From positions 310,001-374,000 of the forward strand of contig VWZL01005057.1 of NCBI GenBank assembly GCA_013396915.1: a stretch of 64,000 nt of DNA. Reading direction: 5' to 3'. Positions within the stretch are counted from its first letter, which is position 1. Each line of letters opens with the position of its first letter. Both the position numbers and the translations under genes were made by a program. The notes under the pieces were generated by a model. The model saw nothing but the letters and a program-made list of their open reading frames with translations. It made no database searches and was not told where the DNA came from. Below are positions 46,893-61,259 of this stretch, one piece after another. Origin of the DNA: Stercorarius parasiticus. Lineage: Eukaryota > Chordata > Aves > Charadriiformes > Stercorariidae.

Positions 46893-49800
46893 GTATTGTT
46901 GCCATGGGCCAGTCAAGGCCGAGGATTGCTAAACTGGAATTTGTCCACTAGAATTTATAATGTAATATGATATATGGGAGAAAACGACAATACTTTAATC
47001 TGGAGTCAAAACACACTGAGTCTGTCAGAATATTAGCATTCTATTGCATTCTGCTTTTCTCTTAGACTTTTGTTTCTGAGTATCTTTTGACCAGCTCCAT
47101 AGAAAACATGCGACCTCACTGATAAAATTAATAAAGAAAATAAAATAGGCATGTTCTCAAAGCAGGACCCTTTATGTGCAAAACTCCTGCTTATCACTGC
47201 CCACTCAAACATACCATCACCTACTATATTTAAATCCTGCATGACAGTTTTGTGGGTATCCAAAAGTACTTTTTTGCTGTTCCCAATGATGTGTCATGCT
47301 GAGTATAATTATTAAATGTAAGAATTATTAGCACTGCATACACCTAATGCTCTTTCACTTAACAGATGGCTTATGAATATCTGGGACAACTTAGTAGCCC
47401 TGAAATGATTCATACCTCAGCTATCTGAACACATGGCTACCTTTCATCACTTGTGCTGAGTCGAAGAGCTGGTTTAATAACCCAGTTTTTAAAATATTTT
47501 CTGTTCTTTCAACAGCATATGCCACCAGCATATTTTTTAGTTAAGTATGAAAACCACAAATGTAAACTGTACTTTGAGCTTCCAGTGGTCAGTCTTTCTT
47601 TCTTTTAATGTTATTACCTCAAACCTTTGTATAATTTCAGTTACATTGCTTGTTGGATCAGTATCATTCATCTGATGAAGAATGACATCCTATCATAAGT
47701 CCATAAAATCTGTCAAGATTTCCAAAATGTGAATCCATTTGTGCCTAGCATTCCCATGCCCGTCTTTTTATTAGCATGTTTGGAGTCGATTACTTCCTGC
47801 TTTCTTTTTTTTTTCTTTTTCACTCATTTTCTCACATTCTTGCACTTTCTTTTGCTTTCCTGCTCTTATTCTCTCTTTCCTTCTCGCCTCCTCTCCTGTC
47901 CTTAAATAGTCAAACAACGTGCTGCTTTATCATCTTCTTGATTTGCCATACCTCACACAGTACTAATGTCTACACCTGTTGGTTTCTCTTCAGCAAGTTT
48001 TAGCTTCTGTGGGTTGCTTCATAATAACCCTTTTATCAGAGAGTGTGCGAGTTCTGTAAATTTTAAAATCTGTGGCGTATAGATGCATTACATCAAATAG
48101 TTCTGGACACAAATGAAGCATACAAAGAAAGTCACAGCCAAATTAGATTTTCTAAAAGGTGAACGTATTCTAAGTCATCAATGCCATTTTTTCTTCCATG
48201 TGCTGGAACAATGGTGATGATCACTAACTCAGAAAAAAAAAATTCTTATATTGTAGCAACACTTTCCATGGGCTTTAAGTGCATACCTCTGATCCCTAAT
48301 CAGGTACAAAGCGATGATGAGTACTAGTTCATTTAGAAACTCGTCTGCAATCCATTATAAGAAGGTAATATACTGAACAAAAAAATTGCAAAACCCGCCA
48401 AAACCTGTGCTTGCAAACTGCAGGATTCAAATTTTGTTGCATAATTTACAGTTGTTCAAGAATTTACATATCGACTGACCTATCTTTTATTGAACACAAG
48501 TATATCCCAAAGTGTGAATAGAAAAAAAACCCAAAAAGTGAAACAATTCGTGGAAGGACACTAGAGCGAGGTAGTTGGTAACAAAGCCAAGAACTAGCTT
48601 GCACTTTCACTTCCTGAAGTTTTTGTGAAGCTCTGCACAACTGACTTATTGTCAGTTTTGTCATTAATTATCAATCCTAACTGGATCTTTTTTATGCAGC
48701 ATTTTTGTTTCACAATGGTACTGTAATATTCTGGCAATCAGGGACAACTATGTATGCTCCCACAGTACTTGGGATTACGCAGAAAATAAAAATGCTTTGA
48801 AAATGCTGAAGTATTTTCTCTCCGTTAACTAGTGTTAGATACACATGGATTCTTTGTTAATTAGGAATATTTAACAGATTTGGGCAACTAAAAATGGAAG
48901 CAAAGCAAAGCATATGGGAATCAAGCTTCAGCTGGTGTAAACTTGCACAGTTTAATAGGAATTCAACAAAATTGCCCAAATTTACAGTGGCCAAAGGTCC
49001 AGCTCCCTATTTATGATCTCATAGCTTGCTGCTTATGCCAACACAGATTCCAAGAACTCAGCAATAAGGGCATGGGAACTCCAGAAATGCTTGGTTAGTC
49101 TGGATGTAATTTTGTTTTTGAATTCCACACAGAAATTCCTGGGGTGTTTTTTGCCTTTCTCCTTCTCATGATGATCATGTAAGATGCCAGAAAAGAGATT
49201 TTACTGTGCCTCTTTCTTCGGAAGGAGAATGCATTATCCACAGAGCAAGGAAGAATAAATACATCTTTGAAGCAACTTGCTGAGCTAGTTGTGGTTTTCA
49301 GTCCTGCATATCATCATTAGAGGCAGCACTGATAGTGTTATTTCAACACCTTGTGTATTCACCAGTCACAAACATCAGTATTCACTCGCACATGCCTCAA
49401 TGGTTCCAGGTTAAACATGCTTAAAACACTCTCTCAACTTAAGTTTGTTTTGCAGTTGTTACATTTTCTGCACCTTCCCTCTTCCAAGGCAGGTTCCTCC
49501 GAGCCTTCAACACTCACCTCTGTCTGCAGAAATCAGGGATGCTATTACTCTGTCTGGTCTTTGCCCTTGGCTTTTTTTCAAAAAAAGTTGATCCATCCAA
49601 TGTTTTGTGTGGAGAGCAAAGAACCATACTAGTTAATATGGCTCTTGACAGAAGCATGGTAGCATAAGAAGACCCAAAAAACTCTGCATGTTTGACCCAA
49701 ACACACTGCATGAGCTCTGCATGCAGCTCTGTAGGGTCTTTGTCACATCACTGCGGTCACAGTGACACTGCTTTACACGGGGCTATATGTTGAGGAGTAG

Positions 49801-52800
49801 ACTTCCATTTCTACAGTCATGCTGTTTCTCTACTGTCCTGCATAACGTAGTCCATTTTATGGGTTCGTTCCTGCTCTTTCACTGAGAAAAAAACACCTGC
49901 TATTAGCATAGACTAGTATTCCAATTTTTTTATTTTCCTTCAAAAAAAGCCTACACGTGCAATTCCATGGGTATCTTGTGAACTTATTTTGGTAAGCTAG
50001 TTTTCTCATTTTACATATTGAAAGCCTATTGTATTGCTATGAGTGCAAGAATAGCAGCCCAAAAGTAAGACACTAAAAGGAAAGTAATTTTCACTTAGTT
50101 GTAGGTATCAAAAAATAAAAACAATTGAAATATGTATGTTTCTAATAGTGATTTGCTCATATGTGCTGCAGATCTCAGTTATTACAGTGGGTTCTAATGT
50201 TTCTCTGGAGTGATCAATTATTTACTCTACTTACCTATGTTAATGGTGTGTCAATGTAATTTATGACATCCAAGCACCAAATTGCAGGGAAGTGTGGTAA
50301 TGCACTGTAAGTTGTCTGAAATTGCCAAGTGATACCGGAGATGATATCCACATTTCAATTGTAATCCCAGTTCCCTTCTGAGGCATGAATACTCATGGGA
50401 ATCTCAGCTTCATCAGTCAGATGTTTCTGGATATGGTCAAGAGTGGTAAATTAGGTTTCTGCAATCTGTGCTTTTGAAAGATAGAGGAGCAGAGCCCTGG
50501 ATGGTGTGAATTGTTATACATCCACTGATTTCTATAAACCTATTCTGTATATGATATCGGTCAAAACATCCTCTTAAAGGCAAACTATGACTAAGTATTA
50601 AGGAGTCAGGCTAGTAACCGAATATCTGAATTTAAACATTCAAATTCTGATGAAAGCTTAGATCTGGATGCAGCCTGCCTCCTTCAGACCTCTCCCTATC
50701 CAGTTTCAATCCTTATTTGCATTTAGCACAGTTTTTATTCCAGGATCTTTCAGATGACAACTGTTTAGGAGAGAATCTCTTTAGAATCTTGTTTGGCTTG
50801 AAATTGTTGTTGTTTTTCTCAGCTCTGAGTTGTTTATTGCTCCTAAGTTTAGCAGACTTTTGTTTGTACCTTTCTTTGCATGAAAATGCCATACGTTGGA
50901 TTTTGGCCAGGTTAGTGGCAGTCAGAAATGTTTTTAGTTGGGTTTTCATCATCCAGCATTATGCTTATAAAATCTTTGTCCAATTCTTAGTAGACATGTG
51001 CATGTTTTCATAAAATGTTACAGTACATTTAGCATTCACTGGTGATCACAGTGATGGTGGAGCAAAATCAAAGTTTCAACAACCACCTTTTCCTTCAGTA
51101 TAAATATGTTCTTTGTAAGTTTAATTATCGGCACTAATATTTACATATTTACTCTTTTTGTAGCTGTAGTGCTTAGGAACTTTGTCAGAGAGAAAGAGTT
51201 TTCTTGGCAGGTCTCCCAGACTTTGCCAAGAAAAAATGATTGCAATTATTTATGCAACTTTTCACAATTTTTTAACATAACCTCTTTTTATTTAATGTGT
51301 CACATTAGAACATTTAATTCAAACTGCTCACACAATTCCAATGATTTTTAAAGTAATTTTATACAAAAATTACATTAAAGTCCTGGGGTTTTCAAAATTA
51401 GAAAGAAAAAGAAGTAAAAAATTGCTGGCTTGAAAAGAAAAGAAAATGTAGAGCTTGACAGCCAAATTTAAGGAATTTTACCAAAATGTAAAAATGAAAA
51501 GCCATAGATGCTGATTTTTCTTTTTTCTTATGAAAGGGTATATATCTTGTTCCCAGAAAATACTTTTTCACATTTAAAAATCAGGCTGTAGAATAATACT
51601 TCACTGAAAACCCATGACATTTAATTAGAAAAATTTTAAAAAGTAGAATATCACAGAATTTGAGACAAGGTCATGGTTTTGCATGTAAACTTTATGTCCT
51701 GGTCCCATACAATTTTTCCATTAGCATATCAGTGAACTTAACTGGTTCACATCTCCAGTCTCCTTAAGTTGAACACCACAATTACTTGAATGTGAAATCT
51801 CTCTCTATTTGATTTAACGATTAAAAAATTTCTTAATTTCCTTCATTACAGAATACACTTGGGCAAAATATCAGTACTGAATTTTAAGTATCCAGCAGCT
51901 AGGAAATTCAATTGTCTGTGTTTTAGGCAAGATATCCAGTGTGTTGCAATATCATCATCATGGAACCAGGCAAGTCTAGCAGATAAAGTAATAAACAATG
52001 AGAGGCTCATTGACTCTGGAGAGGTTGCAAGCACAGTCTCTTCAGGAACAATACAGAACGAATTTTCTGTCACTTGACATCTCAACACTGTTACTATATT
52101 TAAACAATTATATTTATAATATTATAAAAAGGTGGTTTATGGAACTGTATTTGTAGACTTGAGAGTGCCTGTCTTTTAACATTAGTAAGAAAGCTTCATA
52201 CATTTCTTTAGTATTTCCATTCTCAAAGATCATAATGGATAAATATCAACTATAGCTCAGTGTCCTCATAAACCTTCATTGACGAAAAGATAGACAGGAG
52301 AAGATTTGGCAACACTTCACAGCTGTCTCATAATTCATAGCTCTTATTATTCACCAATTTCCAGACAAATTTTAATTAATTAGTTTTTGTCTGTTTGTTT
52401 ATCCTTAGTATACATGCTTGACACTCCATTTAATTGCTGCATTTGCCCATATCTCAACATGGTACTTCCGTAGATTTTTCTGTTCTGAAAGGACCTGCCT
52501 GTTTCATCCTCATCACATTTCTAATACAAGTGCTAGAAAAGATGATAAAAGCTTATGCCTTGTGCCTGTGTTACACTGTCAGTCTGCATATGTGTAATTC
52601 CCAAATGGGAGTTGCATCTGTATTTCCAAAGATCTCATTCTATTGTATGCCATAAGATAGGTAGACAGTAATTAAAAATTTGTGACAAGAAAAATCAAAT
52701 CACCAATGACATACATTTTCAAATCCAGGCGGAATACAAGGTGTTATGTCCAGCTAAATGAAAAATGAAAAGGATCATGGATAATTTTACTAGGATGAAA

Positions 52801-52965
52801 GTGGCATAAGAAAAGAAGGAAGATTAGCAAAGATGTTGCATGAAAGAAAAATAAGTTACCACAGCACTCAAATAAAATATCAAAATATTTTATGAGTTAT
52901 TGGCATCACAGTAAAGCACAGATCCACACTTTCTTTTTGTATGTGTCTACATTGTGCATCAGAGC
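46893..52965. other. Unique AT-rich noncoding DNA
   Basis: No gene found. A pyrimidine-rich tract of about 100 bases (C and T with few purines) lies at 47799-47903. The frames at 49351-49711, 50713-51013 and 51846-52088 come in opposite-strand pairs of similar length and lack domain resemblance, so they are treated as chance. Confidence 0.55.
47799..47903. repeat. Pyrimidine-rich tract
   Basis: The plus strand is dominated by T and C (for example ctttctttttttttttcttt near 47800 and ctctttccttctcgcctcct near 47873). Long pyrimidine tracts can act as splice-site-like or triplex-prone sequence, but no exon-like sequence follows. Confidence 0.65.
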
Positions 52966-53430
52966 GCAGTGCCTTGAGCTGGCCAAACCTGAACTGAATT
53001 CACAACACAGTTTGTACCTTCACACCTTCCCACACCGCCTGACCTTATACTGGTAAATATAAGGGCTGGGGCGTGGAGCTGAGCACCATTCCATGGTCCG
53101 ATGCTCGCTAGCCCATTCCCTAGCAGGATGTTGACTGTAGTGCCCAGACGCCTCCCCAGAAAGCAGCACAGGGCAGAAACCACTTTCCCCTCGACAGACC
53201 TAGCTTTTCATCCATGTTTGATGGTGGAGAGGATTTCAGCCTTTGGGTGTCAGCATGGCCCTTGGGCACAAGCGTGGGGCAGACCTGCCAGCTGCTCTGC
53301 CACAGGGCGCTGCCGCCTGCCTTGTGAGCATGGCAAGGCCAGCGTGCTCTGGCTTATTTGTAGCTCATGTGGATATTTCTGCAATGCGTTCCCTCCAGCT
53401 GTTGTCCCTGGGTGAGCACAGGTACAGTTG
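52966..53430. other. Moderately GC-rich unique segment
   Basis: The composition rises clearly above background and CpG becomes more frequent (gggcgtggagc near 53070, ggtccgatgctcgc near 53096, ggcgctgccgcctg near 53308). Two overlapping plus-strand frames (53101-53415, 53243-53446) exist, but neither resembles a known protein and there is no clear exon boundary. I do not recognise a repeat family. It could be an old GC-rich repeat, a small regulatory block or a decayed retrocopy. Confidence 0.4.
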
Positions 53431-56400
53431 GATCAGATTTAGCTAACTCCTCTCTCTCCCTGTTTTTCAGAGGTGAAATTGCATTTGCTTGAAATGGATT
53501 GGAGGGACAGCCACTCGCTGTCATGTTTCATAGAGTACATAACAAGCCTAGATCTCTTGTCAAGAAAATGAAATGAACTTACTATGCCTGGATGACCTTC
53601 AGGAAAATGAATAACTATTTTGTAAGCTTTTCATGACATATACCTAATACTGAAGAATAGTAGATATTCCATCGCATTTTGCTCCAAATTCTGCTTAGCA
53701 TTTGGATCATTTGAAACACACATGCCTACATATTCCCCTGACTTTCTGTTTCAATTCAGCAACTCACGCTTGTTGGGTAATTGGTGAAATTATGTATTCT
53801 ACTGGACAGAAAGTAAGATTGGTGTTTGTCGTAGTTGAACTGAGTGGAATATAGTGTCCACAGTTCACTATTATACAATAAGCATATGTCTTATAGCATG
53901 ATTTGCAGGAAAGTATGTTTTTTTAAATAAGAATGTTTTATCATCACTAGCACCTTGTGTTCCCGAGAAATTGTTACAATGTTCCTGATAGTAATACTAA
54001 AATTAGATGAATCAGACCTGACAGAGAACTGCAGTACAGGGAGTGCTACATTAATTTCAACTACTCATTTGCTGTCTTGTCTACCACACACACACACAAA
54101 AAAGAAGCACAAAATAAAAAACACCTCACCCTTCCTGAACATTTTAAAGAGGGGGGGGAGGGAAGGCAGAAAACAAGAGAACAATGAGACAATAAAAATT
54201 CAATACTAACAGAATCTGTCAACCTTAAAACAATGAAAAGATTCAGAGTTTGGAAAGCCATTGTCTGCCATTTGTACAGAAGGAAAGAGGGAAATCAATA
54301 TTTATTTCTTGGAGAGTGCCAGCCCCAGCATGTGGTATTGATATTTTCAACAGGATAGAACGGCTTTTCACAACAAACCTTTCATTTTCTACCATTTGAG
54401 AAGGTCTGTGCATCAGCTTGAATATTACCTGGTAACACCACCCTTGTTTAATGTTTTCTTTTGTGGAGCTTTATGTTATTTTTATTGGCATTACCAGTAG
54501 AACTTTTTGCATTGCTGTTGCTGTTTTAATACAAATGAATGCAGAAATAAAAGGCTCCCACTCCTGCACCACACAGGTGACTGCCCATGAAAACATTTAC
54601 AACCAAAGGGTGCTGCAGCAAAGTCACACTGGCTATGGGTGACAGGAGCTGCTTTGTCCACATCAAAAGCCTGAGGTATTTGCTGACTGCAGCACATTCT
54701 GGTGGGCCCTTTTTAGGATTTTCTGATCTCATCGCTGTCCTGCAACCTCCAAAGACACATCTGTGGATTAGAGAGGCATGTCCGGGGATGAGTTTTAGTT
54801 GTTATTCAACCTTGACACAGTTGGGACCTCTGTAATGGCAGCTTGTTTTCTCAGCTCCAACTCTGAATGGAGGGAATTCAGTCAAAAATGAAATGTATCC
54901 TGAACTAGTACTATACCTGCCTTTGAAAAATGCTGTGTTCCTTTGACCCCTGTTTTCAATGTACTGTATGACCTGATTGCTTTTATACAGCTTCTGTATC
55001 GTCACTCAACCACTGCTCTGAGGAGGGTGCTGTTACCCCCCTCAAGAGCGGGGAGAAAGAAAAGGCTCCTTACTGTTTTGCAGGAAGAAAAATAACCAAC
55101 CTCTGTTAGAGTGGCATGAATAGGAAAGGATATGCTGATGGAAACCGTGCTAGAAATAAACTCTTACCTATTAGCACTAAACTCTCATCCACCTTTCCAG
55201 AGTGAACTTTTACAAAAATCAGCAAGGTCTTCGGGGTGGTTTTCAGATAGGGAGACTCTTGCAGCCTCTCCAGCAGGTCTGAGCCCTGCTAATCACACTG
55301 TTGCTCTCTCATCCTCCCCAAGGGGGTTGTAAATTGGGCTACTGGAGCACACAGCACATTTCAGTATCTGGTAGCAAGGCAAATCTCCCTGTCCTCCTCC
55401 CACAGCTTCAAGCATTCTGTTTTTATACACTATTGTTTTATTGGGTTTGTGCCTCCCAGTGTGCTTCAGGCACTCTTGAACATCCTCTGATTCAGGAAGA
55501 TTTTTTTTCCATTGCTGCAGGCTTGCAAGATCAACTGTGAGTTATTTTATCTTTTCTCCAGAGAGCTAGGACTGCTCTGGGTTGGACTGGCAAAATATTG
55601 CTGCTTAAAGTCCAAAGACTGTATTCCAGTTCTTGTCGCTGCACTCTGTGCCAGGTAACACTAGGTGAATTAGTGGAATTTAAGCATATATCTTTCCTGA
55701 AAAATATTCAGATCAACCAGAAGTAAACATTCCCTTTTCTTTCAAAAAGAAGCAAACAAATAAACAAGAAAAATTAAAGGTAGTTTCCTTGTGACACTCA
55801 GTTTGACCTGCATTAGATTGTTTTAATTTCAGGGAGAGAAACATTCACACAGAAGTAGACTTTTATTGCAACTGCTCCAAAATTCTTATTTTTCCTTCAG
55901 CAGAAATCTTTCAGTGAATACTAGAATTAAAAAAGAATTCCAACTGCCCCAACGTGGAATTATTAATGAATAAATGATCTTCTGGGGAAAAATTAATTCC
56001 TCCTTCCTGGTGATATATTAAGCTACGGGAGTTTTTAGCTGAAAAATGATTGTCCTAGGATATTTCAGATGCATCTCAAGCGCAGGCACAGAACTATGCG
56101 AATTCAGAACATGTAACACTGAAACCAAGACTGTGCACAGTGCATTCAAAAAGTGACCCAGAGAAAGTAATTAGATTTGTGTGAATTAAATGGTCAACAT
56201 AATCACTAGAACTTAACATCCATCTTAGTACCTAAAGTTCGATTTCCTTGTCAGAGAAACATACAAATAAATCCTCTAATTGTTAGGGACGGTATTGTTA
56301 ACAATTTCACCCAAGAAAGGGTGATCCTAGTCTGAAAAAACTGGTCATTGACATTTTGAGATTAGAATTAGGTGCCAGAAAGATGTTTCTTACCTAAATT

Positions 56401-57049
56401 AAACTAAGGTAGCAAAAATGATTGAATGTTTTACCCCAGAAATAGAAAAGAAAGCAAAATCACCTGAAGAAAAAATGTGCCATACCCTTATGAGGCTGAA
56501 CATTCAAGAATCATCCATGGGCCATCCACATGAAACTGGTGGGAAAAGTTCCAGCAGCCCTGGGATGTTATTCTCAGATTCATGTGCCATAATGCGTTTG
56601 TGGGGGTGATCTGTAGGAGTTTTATTTCTCTTCTCTCTTTTTGAAAAACAAATGCGTTAAGATCTCTGGAAATCTGGCCCTCGAAACTTGAGGGGTCTGA
56701 AGTCACTATGAAAAATCTTGGTTGTTATCTTATTGAAGTTCACATCAATCTTTCAAGCCCAAATGCTGAATTCATGTTGTCATTTGCCTTGCTAGAAATA
56801 TTAATTTCCTGATACTGTATGTCTATTGATTATGTACAGAACTGATTACATGCATGCTCGGTTCCCACCCCTAGGGTTCCCTGTAGGACTACCAGTTAAG
56901 GGGCAGGGGAAAAAAAAAGTGAAAGCAGCTTTTTAGGAAATCCGTCCATGTTCAACAATTTCCTTCACAGATCCCCAAAGAAAAATGCCTTAGGAAGTGC
57001 TCCCTCATTGTCTTTGATCAAAATGCATCTGCTGGCAGCTGATCTTCAA
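53431..57049. other. Unique noncoding DNA with small simple repeats
   Basis: No gene recognised. A short CA repeat lies at 54084-54097, running into an A-run, and a run of eight G at 54151-54158 followed by ggg-rich sequence. The frames at 54491-54835 on both strands and 55132-55540 are unrecognised. Confidence 0.55.
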
Positions 57050-58380
57050 ATGCTTTGCACAACAGACGCAAGTTGCTTGTTGTTTTTGTGCTACTTCCTA
57101 CAAGCGGCAGCCACAGGACACCTACCACTGTCTGTTCTCTCATCAAAGGACACACAGGATCGCCACCTGCAGTGTCTTCAGAGGCAAAACCAGCTGGAAT
57201 GAAAGCACAGCCAAATTTGCATGAAAAGCTTCCCACCAACCACAGAAAGATGGTCTTTAGGGGAACAGGGGTAATTCTTCCAGGCTCGCCTTACTAAAAA
57301 ACTGAAGATGGAGGAAACCTCCTCACTCTTGCTGATATAACAGCTGAGATTTTCCACTACTAGAGTCTCTTGGTTTAATCCTCATATTTCCGTTCTCAAG
57401 GACTTTGTCATTATGTCAATATCTTATGTACATCATACAAGATGTATTTTATCTACAGCCTGTCTACAGCCTGTGAGATGCTGACTGAGGCTGGGAAAAT
57501 GGTGTCCCACCTCAGAAGTCTCATGGTTACGTGGCCAGCTCCTCTCTCAGCACAGGAAGAGTGGTTTCTGCCCAACCCCAAGCACTCAGAGAACGAGATT
57601 GGCTGGAGCTCCCCTGTGTTAAGTTCATGCCTTTGGTGACATTTTAAAACTACCATCAAAACAGCACTTTGTCAGAATAAAAATTCACCTCACAAAGTCT
57701 CCGGTGGGTGACCTGGCCAAAAAGGGAGAGTAATTCACGAGTGTGGTTCTGGCTGTTGCCCTTGTTGAGGTAGCGAGGGTGATTGCTTGTGCCTGCAAGG
57801 TCAGAAGAGGATCAGAATAGGGTTAATGGCAGTCAGGGCCTATGAACTAATATTAGCCTAGAAGCTTTGCAGGACATCAGAATTACATGTAGTGGTTTTA
57901 TGCAGACCCTGGACTCCAGAAGACCTGTTTGTACAGGTCCACTGCTAAAACTCACACTGCACACCCTTGCAGTCAGGGTGCAGCAAAGCTGGCTACTCTG
58001 CAAGGGACGGGGAGCCAGGAACCAAGCGTGAGTCTGTGGCAGGTGGGAGTTGTGGCCTCTCTAGCAAGGAGCCATGCAGTGTGGCAAGCCTAGGTCAGGA
58101 TCAGGGCCAGAGTCAGAGGCCCGGGTCAGAAACAGGGCGGTGATGCAGTGCATCTTAAAAGCTGCTCACAAGGGAAAACTGGGGCCAGACCTCGCTTCCA
58201 GCTCTCTTCACAATGACTTTTATCAGCAGAGGAGATGACCTTGTGGTTGGCCAGCTCAGCAGCCCAGGCTGACCTGTGCTGCACGCTGCTGCCCTGAGTT
58301 GCAGGCGGCATACTGGTGCATGCAGCCTTGAGCAGGGGACACCTGGCAAGAGCAGAGCATGTGGAAACACACCCAATTTC
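57050..58380. other. Moderately GC-rich unique segment, no repeat recognised
   Basis: The base composition is less AT-rich than the surroundings, with scattered short frames on both strands (57018-57297, 57442-57659, 58126-58474). None matches a protein family I know. The portion 57920-58350 is the richest in G and C and contains the degenerate hexamer array annotated separately. Confidence 0.4.
58094..58136 (+). repeat. Degenerate GTCAGG hexamer array
   Basis: Consecutive six-base steps read gtcagg, atcagg, gccaga, gtcaga, ggcccg, then after one base gtcaga and aacagg. The period-6 pattern is clear over about 43 bases with point changes in each unit. It is a small minisatellite-like remnant of unknown origin. 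Confidence 0.6.
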
Positions 58381-61259
58381 CAGGTAAGTTCATGCTAAAT
58401 GGGTAGTTTAAATCTGGGGCTTTTTTTTCTCTCTCCACTGTTTTTGGAAATGTATCTGGTTGTCTGAAATGCAATCAGTTCACACTTGACTTTTAAGAAT
58501 GATACATATAAAAGTCAAGTATTCTTGAATCACGTTTTAGATATTTGGTTCGATTAAATAAAAAACTGACTGTAATTACAAAAGTATGGTTTGATTTTGA
58601 TTCTGCTCTACAATTTAACCAGTTTTTGAGCTTGATTCTTTGTGGCCCACCTCATTGAGGTGCTTTTTATTTCTCTTTGCTTCTTTCTTTTGTTATTAAC
58701 TTTTGATGTTTCCATTCAGGAAACCTTTTTCTTCAGTTTTCAGTATGTTATTAATAAGTTCTCTCTCTCCCCAGCTTGCTTTCCCTCAGTACTTTCTTCT
58801 CTTGCCTATTACTTTTGGGTTTATTTATTCTTAATGGCCCCAATTAGAAAACAGGAATCATCAACACTTATTTAAGCCTGGCTTAACCATGTGTTGAGTC
58901 ATTGCCTGATTCAACATGCTTAAGCTTATTAATTTACTTGAAGAATTGGGACAACAATGATTCGCGGAAGGACTCTATTATGCTCTCCAAGTTAGCTACA
59001 TTTTTGTTTGTGATAAATAGTTTATTTTTCACAGTGAAAAGGTTGCCAGGTGAAATTTAGACGGTATAAGGCACTGTGGCTGAGTGGGAAAGAAAACTAT
59101 GAATGACAGGACAGTTTACAGCTAGTCCATGCAACTGAAGTTGCATGTTAGCAGGTCAGTGTCACAACACCCACTTAGTGAAGGTAAATGGAGGGGAAGC
59201 AAAGGCAAAAGAAACAAAACTCCAGCTGTTGCAAATATTTGAACCAGCACATTAGATGCTTACTCATCATAGCATCTTCAATATGCCAGATTACCAAGGA
59301 GTACACACAATATGGACTGTAGATGGATATTTGTGGTATATCCCAGTAGTGTTATAGGTTCTGAATGAGGTCCCAGCATATGTATCATCATTACCTATTT
59401 GAATGTGTTACTGTTGCATTTGTCTACCTCACATCTTTAAACACTTCTGAGGCCTCAGTATCATGATTAGATGCCACTCAAAGATATTTCTAAGATTGAG
59501 GATTAGAAATTACCAAAGATCCATTTTCTGATTTTATCTTATGACTAACTGTAGCTCAGGATCTTTAATCTTAATAGTTGGGATATGAATAATTAAATAT
59601 TTTAATGTACGCTTCTGCATACAATTGCTCTGGGGATCTGTTACAGTTTATTTGTATTCCTGATCAGTGGCTATGTTACTGAATTCATTTTGGTAGTACG
59701 AAATTTTTTCAAAAGTCTTTCAATGGCCTTATTCACATCATTCTCACACATATTATATGCTTGTCAAAGCAACCTCAAGCAAGGAAAGCTAATGTTTAAA
59801 ACACATGGAAATATTAAAAGACTTTAGGATAAATAGGAGTGCTCCTCACCCAGCAAACTGCTTGCCTAAGGGCATATGGGTATACAGCTTCCCTCATGGC
59901 TAGCTGTGGTTAACAAATCATTTGATACAGAGTAATTGGAAGGACTGGGTGCTATAATAAATGTTACGGTGAATAAGAAACACTAACATGTATAAGTGCA
60001 TTAGCATAAAATTTAGGACCAGCTCCTTAGTGGAAATGAATTAGATGATGCTTTCCTCCTACATATTGACTTAGACGTTCTAATTCAAAAAATTGTTGAG
60101 CTGCACTTGGGGGGGTTTCTGACTATTTCTTGATTTCAAATGGTGTTTATCAGGATAATTTGACATTTAAGCAAATGAGAGTGTTATACGCTTTCTGAAG
60201 TATGTAAATTGGAATCATCTGTGAATGGGTACAGAATACTCATTCATTGACTAGAATTTAGACTGCAATTAACTAAACTAACATTTATTTATTTTTAGGT
60301 GCGTACCTTCTAATAGGATGCTTCACACATAAGTAATTAAACTTAACATTATGTCACAGGGACAAATGCAAATATATGTGATTCATTTCTTGCCACACAG
60401 ATTTTTCTAGTGACAAAAAATATGGTTTGTCTCTGCCTGTCTGTATTAGAGTTTCCATTTTCTGTACTCTGTTTACAGTTTGTTGCAAATTAAACAATGT
60501 CAAACTGACAAGCTGCAGTTTTTTTCTAAATTTACTGGCTTGTTAGGGGTGAAAAAACTTCTTTTGGAAAAAAAAATGAATGTGCTTTTTCTGCAGCAAG
60601 ACTTAAATTAAAGCAATTCTCCATGCTGTTAGCATAAATGAATTTGGCTCAAGTGAAATGGAGATTAAAGCTATTGTATACACTTCTTTTATTAAAGGCA
60701 AAATCTGTATTTCTATAAGTTGTTGATGGTGTTTCCATACCTTTATGTTCATTTTGCTCTCCAACAGATTACATTGAATTCAATGGCCTAATTCTGACCC
60801 CTTTTGCATCAGTTCGTATTAATTCAAATCTACTGGGTCAGGTATCAGTTTACAGTAAAGTGCACTGAAGCTTCTTTCATTAGCCTAAAATCCCAGGGAT
60901 GGGACAGCACAGAGAAGCCACTCTTCTGTTTAAGGCTTGTATTTTTGCATTCCAGAAGTATGTTAATGCTGCATTTTGTGCATATATATACAAATCTATT
61001 CTTCCAGTATTCTGTTTTGAAAACAAAAATATGTGACGGTGTTAATGAGGTAACCTATGTGAGTCGTGGGAAGAGAGGGAGGAGAAAATGTTCATTGCCG
61101 TTGCCGTTGGGAATCTTAATGCTTTAGGAGTTGACTTAGGATAATTGTGTTGCTATGCGAATAAGTCTCACAAGAAGCTACAGATATTTCAAAACACATC
61201 CTATCATGATAGTCTTACCTGAGATAGTGATATCTGTCTGAGGTCGTAAGTCAAGCGCC
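58381..61259. other. Unique AT-rich noncoding DNA
   Basis: No gene or recognisable repeat. The frames at 58642-58875 and 60804-61127 are hydrophobic or mixed, without a recognisable domain or start context. Confidence 0.55.

Noticed and set aside
47776..48003. 75-codon Ser/Phe/Leu-rich frame resembling a membrane segment
   Set aside because: It is produced by the pyrimidine-rich tract.
50713..51013. Opposite-strand frame pair, one hydrophobic and one lysine-rich
   Set aside because: The hydrophobic/lysine-rich complementarity is what AT-rich DNA gives by chance. No domain recognised.
51650..51720. Possible CR1 tail starting with 'tatcacagaatttgag'
   Set aside because: Only the first dozen bases fit and the diagnostic 'ggttggaaggg' block is missing.
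58540..58560. tRNA T-loop-like 'ggttcgattaaat'
   Set aside because: No acceptor stem, anticodon arm or A-box at the correct distance.
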